Shown piece by piece: positions 1 to 8,215 of a stretch of DNA of 12,679 nucleotides. Source of the stretch: Pseudomonadota bacterium (GTDB taxonomy: Bacteria > Pseudomonadota > Gammaproteobacteria > Burkholderiales > Thiobacillaceae). A program made the translations under genes and the position numbers. The DNA is taken from the NCBI GenBank assembly GCA_021802595.1, contig JAJZRT010000040.1, positions 1-12,679 on the forward strand, in the 5' to 3' direction. The notes below the pieces were generated by a model, which saw only the letters and a list, made by a program, of their open reading frames with translations, did no database searches and had not been told where the DNA came from. Each line of letters opens with the position of its first letter. The first letter of the stretch is position 1.

Positions 1-46
1 CTTTGTCGCTTGCGGCCTTGCCATGCGGAGGTTTGACCCACAATGA
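1..46 (+). CDS. pilM: PilM C-terminus (partial, 5' end outside window)
   Basis: The left edge, read from base 2, encodes FVACGLAMRRFDPQ and then a TGA at 44-46. The ACGLAxRxFD ending is typical of PilM, the actin-like cytoplasmic ATPase-fold protein that binds the N-terminus of PilN in the type IV pilus alignment complex. The stop overlaps the pilN start by four bases (ATGA at 43-46), the same coupling used by the next two genes. Only 14 residues are visible, so the call rests on this short ending plus the position directly before pilN. Confidence 0.85.
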   Translation, partial: FVACGLAMRRFDPQ

Positions 47-621
47 TCCGCATTAACCTGCTCCCCCACCGTGAACTTGCGCGTGCCGCCCGGCGGCGCC
101 AGTTCAGTATCCTGCTTGGCATTGCCGTCGCAGCGGGCGTTATTGTCGTCGTCCTCGGCCATAGCGTGATCGCTGCGCGGCAGTCGACCCAGGAAGCACG
201 CAACGCTTACCTGGATCAGGAGATCGCCAAGCTCGACAGCCAGATCGGCGAAATCAAGAAAATCCGCGAACAGACGCAGGCCTTGCTGGCGCGCAAGCAG
301 GTCGTCGAGACGCTGCAGTCCAACCGGACCGAAGTCGTCCACCTGTTTGACCAGATGATCCGCCTGTTGCCCGACGGGCTCTATCTCAAGTCCTTCAAGC
401 AGGCAGGCGACGTCGTCACCATCAGCGGCTACACGCAGTCGAGCGCGCGTGTCTCCACGCTGATGCGAAATCTTGACGGCTCACCCTGGTTCGAATCGGC
501 CAGCCTGGTCGAGATCAAGGCTGCCACCGTGAATAATCTGCGTGCCAACGAGTTTGTGCTGACCGTCAAGCAGACGCATCAGCAATCGGACACCGCGAAA
601 GACAAGGGGGGCAAGGCATGA
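43..621 (+). CDS. pilN: Type IV pilus inner-membrane assembly protein PilN
   Basis: This 192-residue bitopic membrane protein belongs to the type IV pilus alignment subcomplex. The cytoplasmic N-terminus begins MIRINLLPHRE, the conserved PilN motif (INLLP) that docks into PilM. One transmembrane helix spans about residues 23-45. A charged, probably coiled-coil stretch follows at about 48-95 (repeated K/E/Q, IAKLDSQIGEIKKIREQ), then a periplasmic ferredoxin-like domain that pairs with PilO. A GGAGG ribosome binding site at 27-31 sits 11 bases before the ATG. The start overlaps the pilM stop and the end overlaps the pilO start (ATGA at 618-621), so translation is probably coupled. Length and motif order are normal for the family. 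Confidence 0.97.
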   Translation: MIRINLLPHRELARAARRRQFSILLGIAVAAGVIVVVLGHSVIAARQSTQEARNAYLDQEIAKLDSQIGEIKKIREQTQALLARKQVVETLQSNRTEVVHLFDQMIRLLPDGLYLKSFKQAGDVVTISGYTQSSARVSTLMRNLDGSPWFESASLVEIKAATVNNLRANEFVLTVKQTHQQSDTAKDKGGKA

Positions 622-1238
622 CCCTGGACGAACTCAATAAACTCGATCTGAAAACGCTGGCCGACTGGCCGCTGCCGACCAAACTCGTCGCGCTTGCGCT
701 GTTGTGTATCGCGATCATCCTGGCAGGGTGGTGGTTCGACTGGCGCAGCGGAATGGCGACGCTCGATGCCGCGAAGCAGAAGGAAACCGAGCTGCGCAGC
801 GTGTTCACCACCAAGAAGAACCAGGCCATCAATCTGGAAGCCTACAAGAAGCAGCTGGCCGATATCCAGCAGGCGTTCGGCGCGTTGCTGAAACAGTTGC
901 CGAACAAGCAGGAAATGGATGCGCTGATCACGGACATCAACCAGGCCGGTCTGGGGCGTGGATTGCAGTTTGATCTGTTCAAGCCCGATGCTGAAACCGT
1001 GTCGGAGTTCTATGCGGAGACGCCCATCCATGTCAAGGTTAGCGGCGGCTACCATGACATTGCAGCCTTCGTCAGCGATGTCTCCAAGTTGCCGCGTATC
1101 GTGACGATGCAGGATATTTCCATGGAGCCCATGAAGGATGGAGTTCTGAACATGGACGCCACCGTCAAAACCTATCGCTATCTGGATGACGATGAAATCA
1201 GCGCCCAGAAACATCAAGCCAAGGAGCAAAAGAAATGA
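618..1238 (+). CDS. pilO: Type IV pilus inner-membrane assembly protein PilO
   Basis: This 206-residue partner of PilN has a short cytoplasmic N-terminus (DELNKLDLKTLADWPLPTK), one transmembrane helix at about residues 24-43, a coiled-coil segment at about 50-90 rich in K/E/Q, and a C-terminal periplasmic domain. In that domain the stretch FYAETPIHVKVSGGYHDIA and the later PRIVTMQDISM are characteristic of PilO. The PilN/PilO heterodimer spans the periplasm and holds PilP, linking the motor platform to the PilQ secretin. The gene overlaps pilN (ATGA, 618-621) and pilP (ATGA, 1235-1238). Nothing looks damaged or unusual. Confidence 0.97.
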   Translation: MTLDELNKLDLKTLADWPLPTKLVALALLCIAIILAGWWFDWRSGMATLDAAKQKETELRSVFTTKKNQAINLEAYKKQLADIQQAFGALLKQLPNKQEMDALITDINQAGLGRGLQFDLFKPDAETVSEFYAETPIHVKVSGGYHDIAAFVSDVSKLPRIVTMQDISMEPMKDGVLNMDATVKTYRYLDDDEISAQKHQAKEQKK

Positions 1239-1732
1239 AGCGCCTGGCCATCACATTGATCGTCACCGGGCTGAGCGGATGCGGTAGCGGCGACATGGAC
1301 GACCTGCACCGATTCGTCGCCGAAACGGGCAAGGACATGCAGGGCAAGATCGAGCCGCTGCCCGAGGTCAAGCCCTATGAACCGTTCAGTTACAACGCCT
1401 TTGATCTGCCCGATCCCTTCAAGCCAAGGAAACTCTCGATGGGCGGTGGCGGCGGAATACAGCCCGACCTGACCCGCCCGAAAGAACCACTGGAAGCGTT
1501 CTCGCTGGAAACGCTGAAGATGGTGGGCGTGCTGTCGCAGAAGGGCGTGATCCAGGCCGTGATCAAGACGCCGGACAACGCGGTCTACCACGTCAAGAAG
1601 GGCAATTACATGGGCCAGAATTTCGGCCTCATCACGCAGATCAGCGACGGCGAAGTGACCCTGCGTGAAATTGTCCAGGACAGCGCCGGGGACTGGTCGG
1701 AGCGCACCAGCACCCTGAACCTGCAAGAATGA
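1235..1732 (+). CDS. pilP: Type IV pilus assembly lipoprotein PilP
   Basis: This is a 165-residue lipoprotein. The signal peptide MKRLAITLIVTGLSGC ends in a lipobox (LSGC), so Cys16 would be lipidated. An extended, probably disordered linker follows, with PYEPFSYNAFDLPDPFKP at about residues 48-65, a typical PilP segment that contacts PilN/PilO. A glycine-rich stretch (GGGGG) comes next, then the C-terminal beta-sandwich domain (about 85-165; LKMVGVLSQKGVIQAVIK and VKKGNYMGQNFG) that binds the N0 domain of PilQ. An AAGGAG site at 1221-1226 lies 8 bases before the ATG. The gene ends 30 bases before pilQ. Confidence 0.97.
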   Translation: MKRLAITLIVTGLSGCGSGDMDDLHRFVAETGKDMQGKIEPLPEVKPYEPFSYNAFDLPDPFKPRKLSMGGGGGIQPDLTRPKEPLEAFSLETLKMVGVLSQKGVIQAVIKTPDNAVYHVKKGNYMGQNFGLITQISDGEVTLREIVQDSAGDWSERTSTLNLQE

Positions 1733-1762
1733 TTTGAAGTACTGAATTCCAAAGAGGCTGAC

Positions 1763-3982
1763 ATGAATGCATTGCCGAAAATTGCCCAGAAAATGACCCG
1801 TCACCTGTTCGGGCTCATCCTATTCACTGGCTTGGTGCTGCCGTTCGCGGCGCGCGCTGCCGACGCGCCGCCCACCGGCAATGCAGTGCAAAGCGTCGAA
1901 ACCACGACCCTGCCCGGTGGCAAGGTCGTGGTGCGCGTCACCCTCAAGAAGGCGCTGACGGCTACGCCGGCCGGCTTCACTGTCGGCAATCCGCCGCGCA
2001 TTGCGCTCGATCTGCCCGACACCGGCAACGCGCTGGGCCGCAACACGGTCGAGGCCAATCTCGGCCCGCTGTCGAGCGTGAACGTGGTGCAGGCCGGGAC
2101 GCGCACGCGCCTCGTGCTCAACCTGAACAAATCGGTTGAATACGATGCCAGCATCGATGGCAAATCCCTGCTGATAGCCCTCGGCGATGTCGGGGCAGGC
2201 GCGGCGCCGGTAAACGCCAGCCCGCGCTTTGCCGAAGCGGCGCCCGGAGGCGCCCGCCACACGATCCGCGATGTCGATTTCCGGCGCGGCGCTGCAGGCG
2301 AGGCTCGCATCGTGACCACGCTCTCCGACGCCCAGGCCGGCATCAACATCCGCCAGCAATCGAACGGCGTGGTCGTCGACTTCATCGGCACCGAACTGCC
2401 CAAGGCGCTCCAGCGTCGCCTGGATGTGGCGGACTTCGGCACCCCGGTGCAGACCGTCGAAACCTACACCCTGGGCGACAATACGCGCATGGTGATCCAG
2501 CCCAAGGGCGGCTGGGAGTATTCCGCCTACCAGACCGACAACAGCTTCATCGTCGAGGTCAAACCAAGTAGTGATGATGCGCAGAAGAAAACGGCTGACG
2601 GCAAGGTGAAATATACCGGCGAGAAGCTCTCGCTCAATTTCCAGAACGTCGAAGTACGCTCGGTGCTGCAGGTCATCGCCGACTTCACCGGCCTCAACAT
2701 CGTCGCCAGCGACACCGTGACCGGCAACCTCACCCTGCGCCTGAAGGATGTGCCGTGGGATCAGGCGCTCGATCTCATCCTGCAGACCAAGGGCCTGGAC
2801 AAGCGCCGGAACGGCAACGTGATCTGGATCGCGCCCAAAGACGAATTGATGACCAAGGAAAAGCTCGAGTTCGAGGCCAAGAACCAGGTGGCCGATCTGG
2901 AACCCCTGACCACCGAATATATCCAGCTCAACTACATGCGGGCGGATGAGGCGCAAACCATGCTGTACGGGTTTGCATCCGGAGCCTTCCTCAACTCGGC
3001 GGTCAACAACACGGTGAACTGCTCGGCACAGGCGGGGGGGCTGGGTGGCGCTGCGGCGGCGCAGGCCTCGCAACAGGGCAAGGGCGACAATGACCAGAAA
3101 ATCCTCACCAAACGGGGTCGTGCAACCTACGAGCTGAAGACCAATACGCTCATCGTCACCGATACGGCGCGCAAGATTCAGGAAATCCGCGAACTGCTCG
3201 CACGTCTGGATGTGCCGGCACGCCAGGTCATGATCGAGGCGCGGGTCGTGGTGGCCACCGATGGCTGGAGTCGCGATCTGGGTGCGCGCCTGGGTTTCAA
3301 GGCGGTTAACAAAGTTGGAAGCATTGGTGGTGACCCGCACGAGATTGCGGGCGTGAATGGCACCCCTGGCAGCCCCGGTCAGGCCACAGGCCTCGGACAG
3401 GCTTTGCCAGTCCAGGGTGACCACGCTAACCTTGCCCTGTCCTTGCTGAATCTTGCCAACGGCAATCTCCTGAGTCTGGAATTGCGTGCACTGGAAGCCG
3501 ACAACCGCGGCAAGGTGATTTCCAATCCGCGCGTAATGACGTCCAACCAGAAGCCGGCGGTAATTCTCAATGGTACGCAGATTCCCTATATCACGCCCCC
3601 GACAGCCAACTCGCCTGCAACCGTGACGTTCAAGGACGCGTTTCTCTGCCTGCTGGTAGATCCGCAGATTCTCAACAACGATTCGGTCATCCTTACCGTC
3701 GAAGTGCAGAAGGACGCGGTGCGCTTCATTCAGGGCATAACCGACCCAGCGATCGACACCAAGCGGATCAAGACCCAAGTGCGCGTCAACAATGGCGAGA
3801 CGCTGGTGCTTGGCGGAATTTTCGACGGCAGCGATAACTCGACCGTGAGCAAGGTGCCGCTGCTGGGGGATGTGCCCGTGTTCGGCAACCTGTTCAAGAC
3901 GACGACCAAGGAGAACAGCAAGACCGAGCTGATCATTTTCCTCACGCCGCGTATCCTCGACGATCGCCTGTCGATACGCTGA
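1763..3982 (+). CDS. pilQ: Type IV pilus outer-membrane secretin PilQ
   Basis: This 739-residue secretin forms the gated outer-membrane channel through which the pilus passes. In order it shows a signal peptide (hydrophobic stretch to about residue 32, ending AARA before ADAPP), two AMIN domains that bind peptidoglycan (about 40-140 and 165-270), an N0/STN domain (about 290-360; LSLNFQNVEVRSVLQVIADF), an N1 domain interrupted by a Gly/Ala/Gln-rich insert with one Cys (about 415-450), and the C-terminal secretin domain (about 490-735) with the signature VPLLGDVPVFGNLFK and the end LIIFLTPRIL. The start is supported by AAAGAGG at 1751-1757; an in-frame ATG at 1793 would also leave an intact signal peptide. 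It closes the pilMNOPQ operon and is followed by a terminator. Confidence 0.98.
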   Translation: MNALPKIAQKMTRHLFGLILFTGLVLPFAARAADAPPTGNAVQSVETTTLPGGKVVVRVTLKKALTATPAGFTVGNPPRIALDLPDTGNALGRNTVEANLGPLSSVNVVQAGTRTRLVLNLNKSVEYDASIDGKSLLIALGDVGAGAAPVNASPRFAEAAPGGARHTIRDVDFRRGAAGEARIVTTLSDAQAGINIRQQSNGVVVDFIGTELPKALQRRLDVADFGTPVQTVETYTLGDNTRMVIQPKGGWEYSAYQTDNSFIVEVKPSSDDAQKKTADGKVKYTGEKLSLNFQNVEVRSVLQVIADFTGLNIVASDTVTGNLTLRLKDVPWDQALDLILQTKGLDKRRNGNVIWIAPKDELMTKEKLEFEAKNQVADLEPLTTEYIQLNYMRADEAQTMLYGFASGAFLNSAVNNTVNCSAQAGGLGGAAAAQASQQGKGDNDQKILTKRGRATYELKTNTLIVTDTARKIQEIRELLARLDVPARQVMIEARVVVATDGWSRDLGARLGFKAVNKVGSIGGDPHEIAGVNGTPGSPGQATGLGQALPVQGDHANLALSLLNLANGNLLSLELRALEADNRGKVISNPRVMTSNQKPAVILNGTQIPYITPPTANSPATVTFKDAFLCLLVDPQILNNDSVILTVEVQKDAVRFIQGITDPAIDTKRIKTQVRVNNGETLVLGGIFDGSDNSTVSKVPLLGDVPVFGNLFKTTTKENSKTELIIFLTPRILDDRLSIR

Positions 3983-3999
3983 CTTCGGTTGATCCCCGA

Positions 4000-4026
4000 A
4001 GCGCGGGCATGCCCCGCGCTTTTTTT
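4000..4026 (+). terminator. Intrinsic terminator after pilQ
   Basis: An 8-bp perfect stem (AGCGCGGG at 4000-4007 paired with CCCGCGCT at 4013-4020) with a 5-base loop (CATGC) runs straight into a T tract (4020-4026). It lies 18 bases after the pilQ stop, so it should end the pil operon transcript and separate it from aroK. Confidence 0.9.
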
Positions 4027-4063
4027 CGTCCGGTTTTCTCGCTTGTGCGCGTCCGTGCAGCGC

Positions 4064-4091
4064 TGGCCATTGCGCTGCACTCCATTAGAAT
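4064..4091 (+). promoter_or_regulatory. Candidate sigma70-type promoter for aroK
   Basis: TAGAAT at 4086-4091 matches the -10 consensus at five of six positions. A weak -35 candidate, TGGCCA at 4064-4069 (four of six), lies 16 bases upstream. Transcription from this -10 would begin about 6-7 bases downstream, at or next to the A of the aroK ATG at 4098. The position just after the pil terminator supports a new transcription start here, but the -35 is poor. Confidence 0.5.
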
Positions 4092-4097
4092 GGCGCC

Positions 4098-4649
4098 ATG
4101 AGCAAGCGAGACAATCTTTACCTCGTCGGACTGATGGGCGCCGGCAAGACGACCGTGGGACGACTGCTGGCCAAGCATTACGGCTGCACCTTCTATGACT
4201 CCGACCATGAAATCGAGGCCCGAACCGGCGTCAAGATTCCGGTCATCTTCGAGATCGAGGGCGAAGCCGGTTTCCGCAAACGCGAGGAGGCGACGATCGC
4301 CGAACTGACCGGCTTGTCCGGTATCGTGCTGGCCACCGGCGGTGGCGCGGTCCTGTCGGCGACCAATCGCGCCAATCTGAAAAATAACGGGGTGGTGATC
4401 TATCTGCGCGGCATGCCCGAGCATTTGCACGAGCGCACACGGCATGACCGCAACCGCCCCCTGTTGCAGACCGAGAACCCGCTCGCCAGGCTGCGGGAAC
4501 TGTTCAAGCAGCGTGATCCGCTGTATCGCGAGGTGGCCGACATCGTCGTGGATACCGGCCGTCAGAGCGTCGCAGGCATGACCCGCGTGCTCTACGGCAA
4601 GCTGGATCTGCTGAGAAGCGGGCTGTCCTTGCCGGATACGGCGGACTGA
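4098..4649 (+). CDS. aroK: Shikimate kinase
   Basis: The product phosphorylates shikimate at the 3-hydroxyl using ATP, the fifth step of chorismate (aromatic amino acid) synthesis in the cytoplasm. At 183 residues it has normal family length. Visible motifs are the Walker A loop GLMGAGKT (residues 11-18), the shikimate-binding DSD (34-36), GFRKRE with Arg60, the GGG loop (81-83) and the lid arginine in NRPLL (Arg120). The start is firm: an in-frame TAG lies at 4086-4088, and the next ATG falls inside the Walker A loop. No Shine-Dalgarno sequence precedes it, which suggests a leaderless message. In many beta- and gammaproteobacteria aroK sits between pilQ and aroB; here the pilQ side is kept, but the following gene is a beta-helix protein whose ATG abuts the aroK stop. 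Confidence 0.97.
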   Translation: MSKRDNLYLVGLMGAGKTTVGRLLAKHYGCTFYDSDHEIEARTGVKIPVIFEIEGEAGFRKREEATIAELTGLSGIVLATGGGAVLSATNRANLKNNGVVIYLRGMPEHLHERTRHDRNRPLLQTENPLARLRELFKQRDPLYREVADIVVDTGRQSVAGMTRVLYGKLDLLRSGLSLPDTAD

Positions 4650-5903
4650 ATGCGACGGGCCGTCTGCGCAGCATGGCTTTGCGTGCTGGCGGGAACGGCG
4701 GCCGCAACGGATTACCGCGCAAACGCGCACGATTACCGCGATTATCTGCATCGCCTGCAGCCGGGTGACCGCCTGCTGCTCGATCCAGGGGATTACCTGC
4801 AGGGCTTGCCCTTGCACAATCTGTCCGGCCATGCCGGTCAACCCATCGTCATCGGGGCGACCGAGCCGCGCGAACCGCCGCATTTCATCGCCCGGCCGGG
4901 TGCCAATACGGTCAGCCTGGTCGATGTGCGCTATCTGGTATTGCGCCATCTGGAGCTCGATGGCCGCAACCAGCCGGTGGATGCGGTCAAGGCCGAAGGA
5001 CACAGCCGCTATGCCGACTTCATCACGCTGGATCATCTTTTCATCCACGACCATGCTGCGTCACAGCAGAATGTCGGTATCTCCACCAAGTGCCCGGCAT
5101 TCGGCTGGGTGATCCGGGAAAACCGCATCGAGCGGGTGGGCACCGGCATGTACCTCGGTGATTCCGATGGTTCGGATCCCTTTGTCGGCGGTGTCATCGA
5201 GGCCAACCGGGTTTCGCAGACGCTCGGCTACAACCTGCAGATCAAGCACCAGGCCGTCCGTCAGGCTGGCCTGACCGACCGCCATGACACGGTGATCCGT
5301 TACAACGTGTTTTCCAAGCAGGATGCGCTGCCCGGGCCACAGGCACGCCCCAACGTCCTGCTGGGACATTTCCCCCTGTCGGGGGCGGGCAGCCAGGATC
5401 GCTATCTGGTCTACGGCAATCTCTTCCTGCACAATCCCAGTGAAGCGCTGATTCAGGCGGAGGGACGGGTGGCGCTGTACGACAATGTCTTCATCAACGG
5501 CAGCGGCGATGCGATCCACATCCAGCCGCACAACGACGTACCGCGCGACATGCTGGTCTTCAGCAATACCGTGCTGGCTTCGGGAACGGGCATCCAGGTG
5601 CGCCGCGCCCAGGATGCCCCCTATCGCCAGCGCGTGATCGCCAACCTGGTGGCGGCCGCACGTCCCGTGCAGGGTGGCGAGGCAGCGAACAACGTCACCT
5701 CGGACTATCGTCCCGACTTGCAGAATGTCGCCCTTCCCGAACTGGCCCCGCGCCTGCGGGCGCACCGCCGCCGGCAGATGCCCGCTTTGCCGCGAGGCCT
5801 CGTGCGCGAACTGGCGGCCTATCCCGACTGGCAGGGCGCGGCGCCCGCAGGGGCGGGCATCTCCCCTGCCTTGCTGCGCACTCTGGGGGCGATGCGGCCA
5901 TGA
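4650..5903 (+). CDS. Exported right-handed parallel beta-helix protein, function unknown
   Basis: This 417-residue protein starts with a signal peptide (hydrophobic to about residue 19, AGTAAA before TDY), so it is probably periplasmic or secreted. Residues 36-105 (LQPGDRLLLDPGDY ... GQPIVIGA ... VRYLVLRHLELDG) follow the opening pattern of polysaccharide-lyase-like beta-helices, including the PL6/chondroitinase B type. Repeated beta-helix turns follow to about residue 350, with Asn at turn ends (IRENRIERV, VIEANRVS, VIRYNVFSK, LVYGNLFLHN, ALYDNVFING, LVFSNTVLA). NLQIKH (195-200) sits roughly where PL6 enzymes carry a catalytic Lys, but the other PL6 catalytic residues are not evident. The C-terminal 60 residues are Pro/Ala/Arg-rich. 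The ATG directly follows the aroK stop and the end overlaps the VanZ gene (ATGA), implying co-translation. Carbohydrate binding, cleavage or epimerisation is plausible but unproven. Confidence 0.85.
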   Translation: MRRAVCAAWLCVLAGTAAATDYRANAHDYRDYLHRLQPGDRLLLDPGDYLQGLPLHNLSGHAGQPIVIGATEPREPPHFIARPGANTVSLVDVRYLVLRHLELDGRNQPVDAVKAEGHSRYADFITLDHLFIHDHAASQQNVGISTKCPAFGWVIRENRIERVGTGMYLGDSDGSDPFVGGVIEANRVSQTLGYNLQIKHQAVRQAGLTDRHDTVIRYNVFSKQDALPGPQARPNVLLGHFPLSGAGSQDRYLVYGNLFLHNPSEALIQAEGRVALYDNVFINGSGDAIHIQPHNDVPRDMLVFSNTVLASGTGIQVRRAQDAPYRQRVIANLVAAARPVQGGEAANNVTSDYRPDLQNVALPELAPRLRAHRRRQMPALPRGLVRELAAYPDWQGAAPAGAGISPALLRTLGAMRP

Positions 5904-8215
5904 ACGGCAGGGGGGGCGTGGCGCCTGGCAACTCGTGTGCGCTGCTGTGGCTGGTTACGCTGGGCTACACCGTATTCGTGATATACGGCAGCCTGGTGCC
6001 GCTCAAGTTTCATGCGTTGCCGTGGGATGAGGCCGTGGCCCGGTTCGGGGCGATACCGTTTCTCGAACTCGGGATCGGATCGCGCGCCGACTGGGTCGCC
6101 AATCTGCTGCTGTTCATTCCGCTGACCTACCTGTGGATGGGCGCCATGACGGGCGGCGACGGTCGCCTGCGAAACCTGCTGGCCACGCTGGCCCTGATTC
6201 CTGCCGCCACCACCTTGAGTGTCGGCATCGAATTCACGCAGCTGTTCTTTCCGCCGCGCACGGTGTCGCAAAACGACATATTCGCCGAAACCCTGGGAGG
6301 GCTCATCGGTGTCATCGCCTGGTGGCCGACCGGCCGACGGTTTACCGACTGGCTGCAGGCCTGGCGGCATGCCCATACCCGCGCGACGCTGGTCGAGCGC
6401 CTGGCCTGGACGTATCTGGCGGGGATCGTGTTTTACAACGTCCTGCCGCTCGACCTGACCATCAGCGCGGTCGAGATCTTCCATAAATGGCGGGATGGCA
6501 TGGTCAATCTGGTGCCGTTTGCCGACCTGCCGCATGACCCTGCCACGGCGCTGTACGACATTGCCACCGATGCCCTGGTCTGGACGCCGCTCACGCTGTT
6601 GTGGCGGATCGACGGGACGCGCGGCGCGTGGCGCGCGTGGGGCATGACGGTGGCCGCCGCGACCGGGCTGGAGTTCATGCAGCTGTTCGTCTTTTCGCGC
6701 GTCAGCGATGTCACCGACATCCTGACCGCGGCGGTCGGCGCGGCGCTGGGCAGTGTCGTGGGGGGATATCTGGCCAAACGCGAAACGCCTGCCGGCAAGC
6801 CGCTGCAGTGGGGCACCTGGCTGCCTTTCGCGCTGGCAGCCGGGTGGATGGCCGCACTGCTGTTCGTGTTCTGGTTTCCCTTCGATTTCCGCACCGACGG
6901 GGCCTTCGTCAAAAGCCGGCTCGGCTTCGTGCAGCGGGTACCGTTCGAGGTGTATTACTTCGGCACTGAATTTCGGGCGATCACCGAGGTCTTGCGCAAG
7001 ACCCTGTTCTTTGCGCCGCTGGGCGGCCTGCTGGCCTGGGGGGTGGCGCGCCAGCCCTGGCGCTGGCGCGGCCCGCTGTTTGCGGTGGCCATGCTGGTGC
7101 TGGTGCTGATGCCTGCTTTCATCGAACTGGGGCAGGTGATGTTGCCGGAGAAGATCGCCGACACCACCGACTGGTTCCTGGCCTGGATGGGCGGGCTGGC
7201 AGGCTATGCCGTGGTGCGCCGCATCCTGCGGGCGCCGCGGCATGCGGACATGCCGCTCGCACCCGCGCCACATGCTGCTGAATTTGTCCCTTCATCGCCG
7301 GCGGCGCGGGTGCGCTGGCATCTGCCGCTGGTACTGGGGGGCATGGGGGTGCTGTTCTGGAGTGCCGGGCACCTTCCCTTCATGCCCTACAATGTGCGCG
7401 AACTGCTGCGGCCGGGCAGTGCCTGGCTGTCGGCGCTGTTGCTGGCGCTGACATGCTACTGGCTGGCGGTGGGGCCGGTATGGCTGGCGCGTAGGCAGGT
7501 ATCTGGACTGGCCCGGCTGGTGCAAGTCCCGCTGGGTCTGCTGGCGTACGGCGGGATCATGTTCCTGTTGCTGGACGCCGCCGTGCCGGATGAAAGCCTT
7601 TTCGACCTGGGCGGCAGCCCGGTATTGCACTGGTCAGGCCAGTGGGAACTGGGGCTGCGCTGGATGGCACTGGCCTTGATTCCCGGCGCGCTGATCTATC
7701 TGGCGACGCAGACCGTGCGTCGCTGGCGCGGGCGGCGGCTGGGCGCGTTGCATTTCCTGGCCGCGCTTCCGGTGCTGGGGTTGGCGTATTGGGGCGTGGT
7801 GGTCCAGGCCGACACCGACAATCTTGTCGAACTGATGGCCACCCCGCAGCCGCTGGCCTTCGCGGCGCTGTGTGCCTGGCTCTATCTCCTGTTCCTCGCT
7901 GCCGCCTGGCTCGCCTCGCCGGCGACGGCTGTGCAGCGTACCCTGCGGCTGGCCGGCGCGCTGGTTTCGCTGCCGCTCGCGGCGCTGTTCCTGCATTTCG
8001 GGCTGGCGGCTTCGATCAACAAATATGGCCAGCAATTCTCGGCCATGCAGTTCCTGCTGAGCACCGATCGCCAGCATTATGCCGCGCAGTCTGTCATCTG
8101 GCTGCGTTACAGTGCATTGCACATGCTTGTCATTGCAACGCTTGCGTTCATACAATGGCCGCACTTTCGCGCCGGTCAACGACAACAAAACCATTACCGC
8201 CATGAACCTCATTGA
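5900..8215 (+). CDS. Large membrane protein with three VanZ-type repeats
   Basis: The 771-residue protein is very hydrophobic, with perhaps 16-18 membrane segments. Residues about 15-440 hold three VanZ-like units. Each has a membrane helix with a PL motif (ADWVANLLLFIPL, LYDIATDALVWTPL, ITEVLRKTLFFAPL) followed by E-x2-Q-x5-R/K-x5-D-x6-G at identical spacing (E111/Q114/R120/D126, E258/Q261/R267/D273, E409/Q412/K418/D424). A linker (about 441-470) leads to a C-terminal half (about 470-755) with more membrane segments and no recognisable domain. Single-domain VanZ proteins are roughly 150-200 residues; VanZ was first linked to teicoplanin resistance, and the biochemical role of the family is unsettled. 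ATGA overlap with the beta-helix gene suggests a joint envelope function. The end overlaps the start of the DHH gene by 14 bases. Confidence 0.88.
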   Translation: MNGRGGVAPGNSCALLWLVTLGYTVFVIYGSLVPLKFHALPWDEAVARFGAIPFLELGIGSRADWVANLLLFIPLTYLWMGAMTGGDGRLRNLLATLALIPAATTLSVGIEFTQLFFPPRTVSQNDIFAETLGGLIGVIAWWPTGRRFTDWLQAWRHAHTRATLVERLAWTYLAGIVFYNVLPLDLTISAVEIFHKWRDGMVNLVPFADLPHDPATALYDIATDALVWTPLTLLWRIDGTRGAWRAWGMTVAAATGLEFMQLFVFSRVSDVTDILTAAVGAALGSVVGGYLAKRETPAGKPLQWGTWLPFALAAGWMAALLFVFWFPFDFRTDGAFVKSRLGFVQRVPFEVYYFGTEFRAITEVLRKTLFFAPLGGLLAWGVARQPWRWRGPLFAVAMLVLVLMPAFIELGQVMLPEKIADTTDWFLAWMGGLAGYAVVRRILRAPRHADMPLAPAPHAAEFVPSSPAARVRWHLPLVLGGMGVLFWSAGHLPFMPYNVRELLRPGSAWLSALLLALTCYWLAVGPVWLARRQVSGLARLVQVPLGLLAYGGIMFLLLDAAVPDESLFDLGGSPVLHWSGQWELGLRWMALALIPGALIYLATQTVRRWRGRRLGALHFLAALPVLGLAYWGVVVQADTDNLVELMATPQPLAFAALCAWLYLLFLAAAWLASPATAVQRTLRLAGALVSLPLAALFLHFGLAASINKYGQQFSAMQFLLSTDRQHYAAQSVIWLRYSALHMLVIATLAFIQWPHFRAGQRQQNHYRHEPH
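8127..8156 (+). promoter_or_regulatory. Candidate internal sigma70 promoter for the DHH and APS-kinase genes
   Basis: TTGTCA (8127-8132) and TACAAT (8151-8156) each match the sigma70 consensus at five of six positions, with an 18-base spacer. It lies inside the last codons of the VanZ gene. Transcription from about 8163 would give a leader of roughly 40 bases before the DHH ATG at 8202, allowing the last two genes of the cluster to be expressed apart from aroK, beta-helix and VanZ. Confidence 0.6.

Noticed and set aside
1820..3778. Long open frame of about 650 codons on the minus strand opposite pilQ
   Set aside because: It is the antisense shadow of a clear secretin gene in GC-rich DNA; its translation shows no recognisable domain.
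4650..5903. Calling the beta-helix protein a PL6 alginate or chondroitin lyase
   Set aside because: Only the general helix pattern and one possible Lys agree; the remaining catalytic and calcium-binding residues are not evident.
5819..7273. Minus-strand open frame of 484 codons opposite the beta-helix and VanZ genes
   Set aside because: The translation is rich in Gln, Arg and Gly with no hydrophobic core or motif, as expected for an antisense shadow.
8079..8201. N-terminal extension of the DHH protein up to 8079
   Set aside because: It lies entirely within VanZ coding sequence in another frame, and DHH homology begins exactly at the ATG at 8202.
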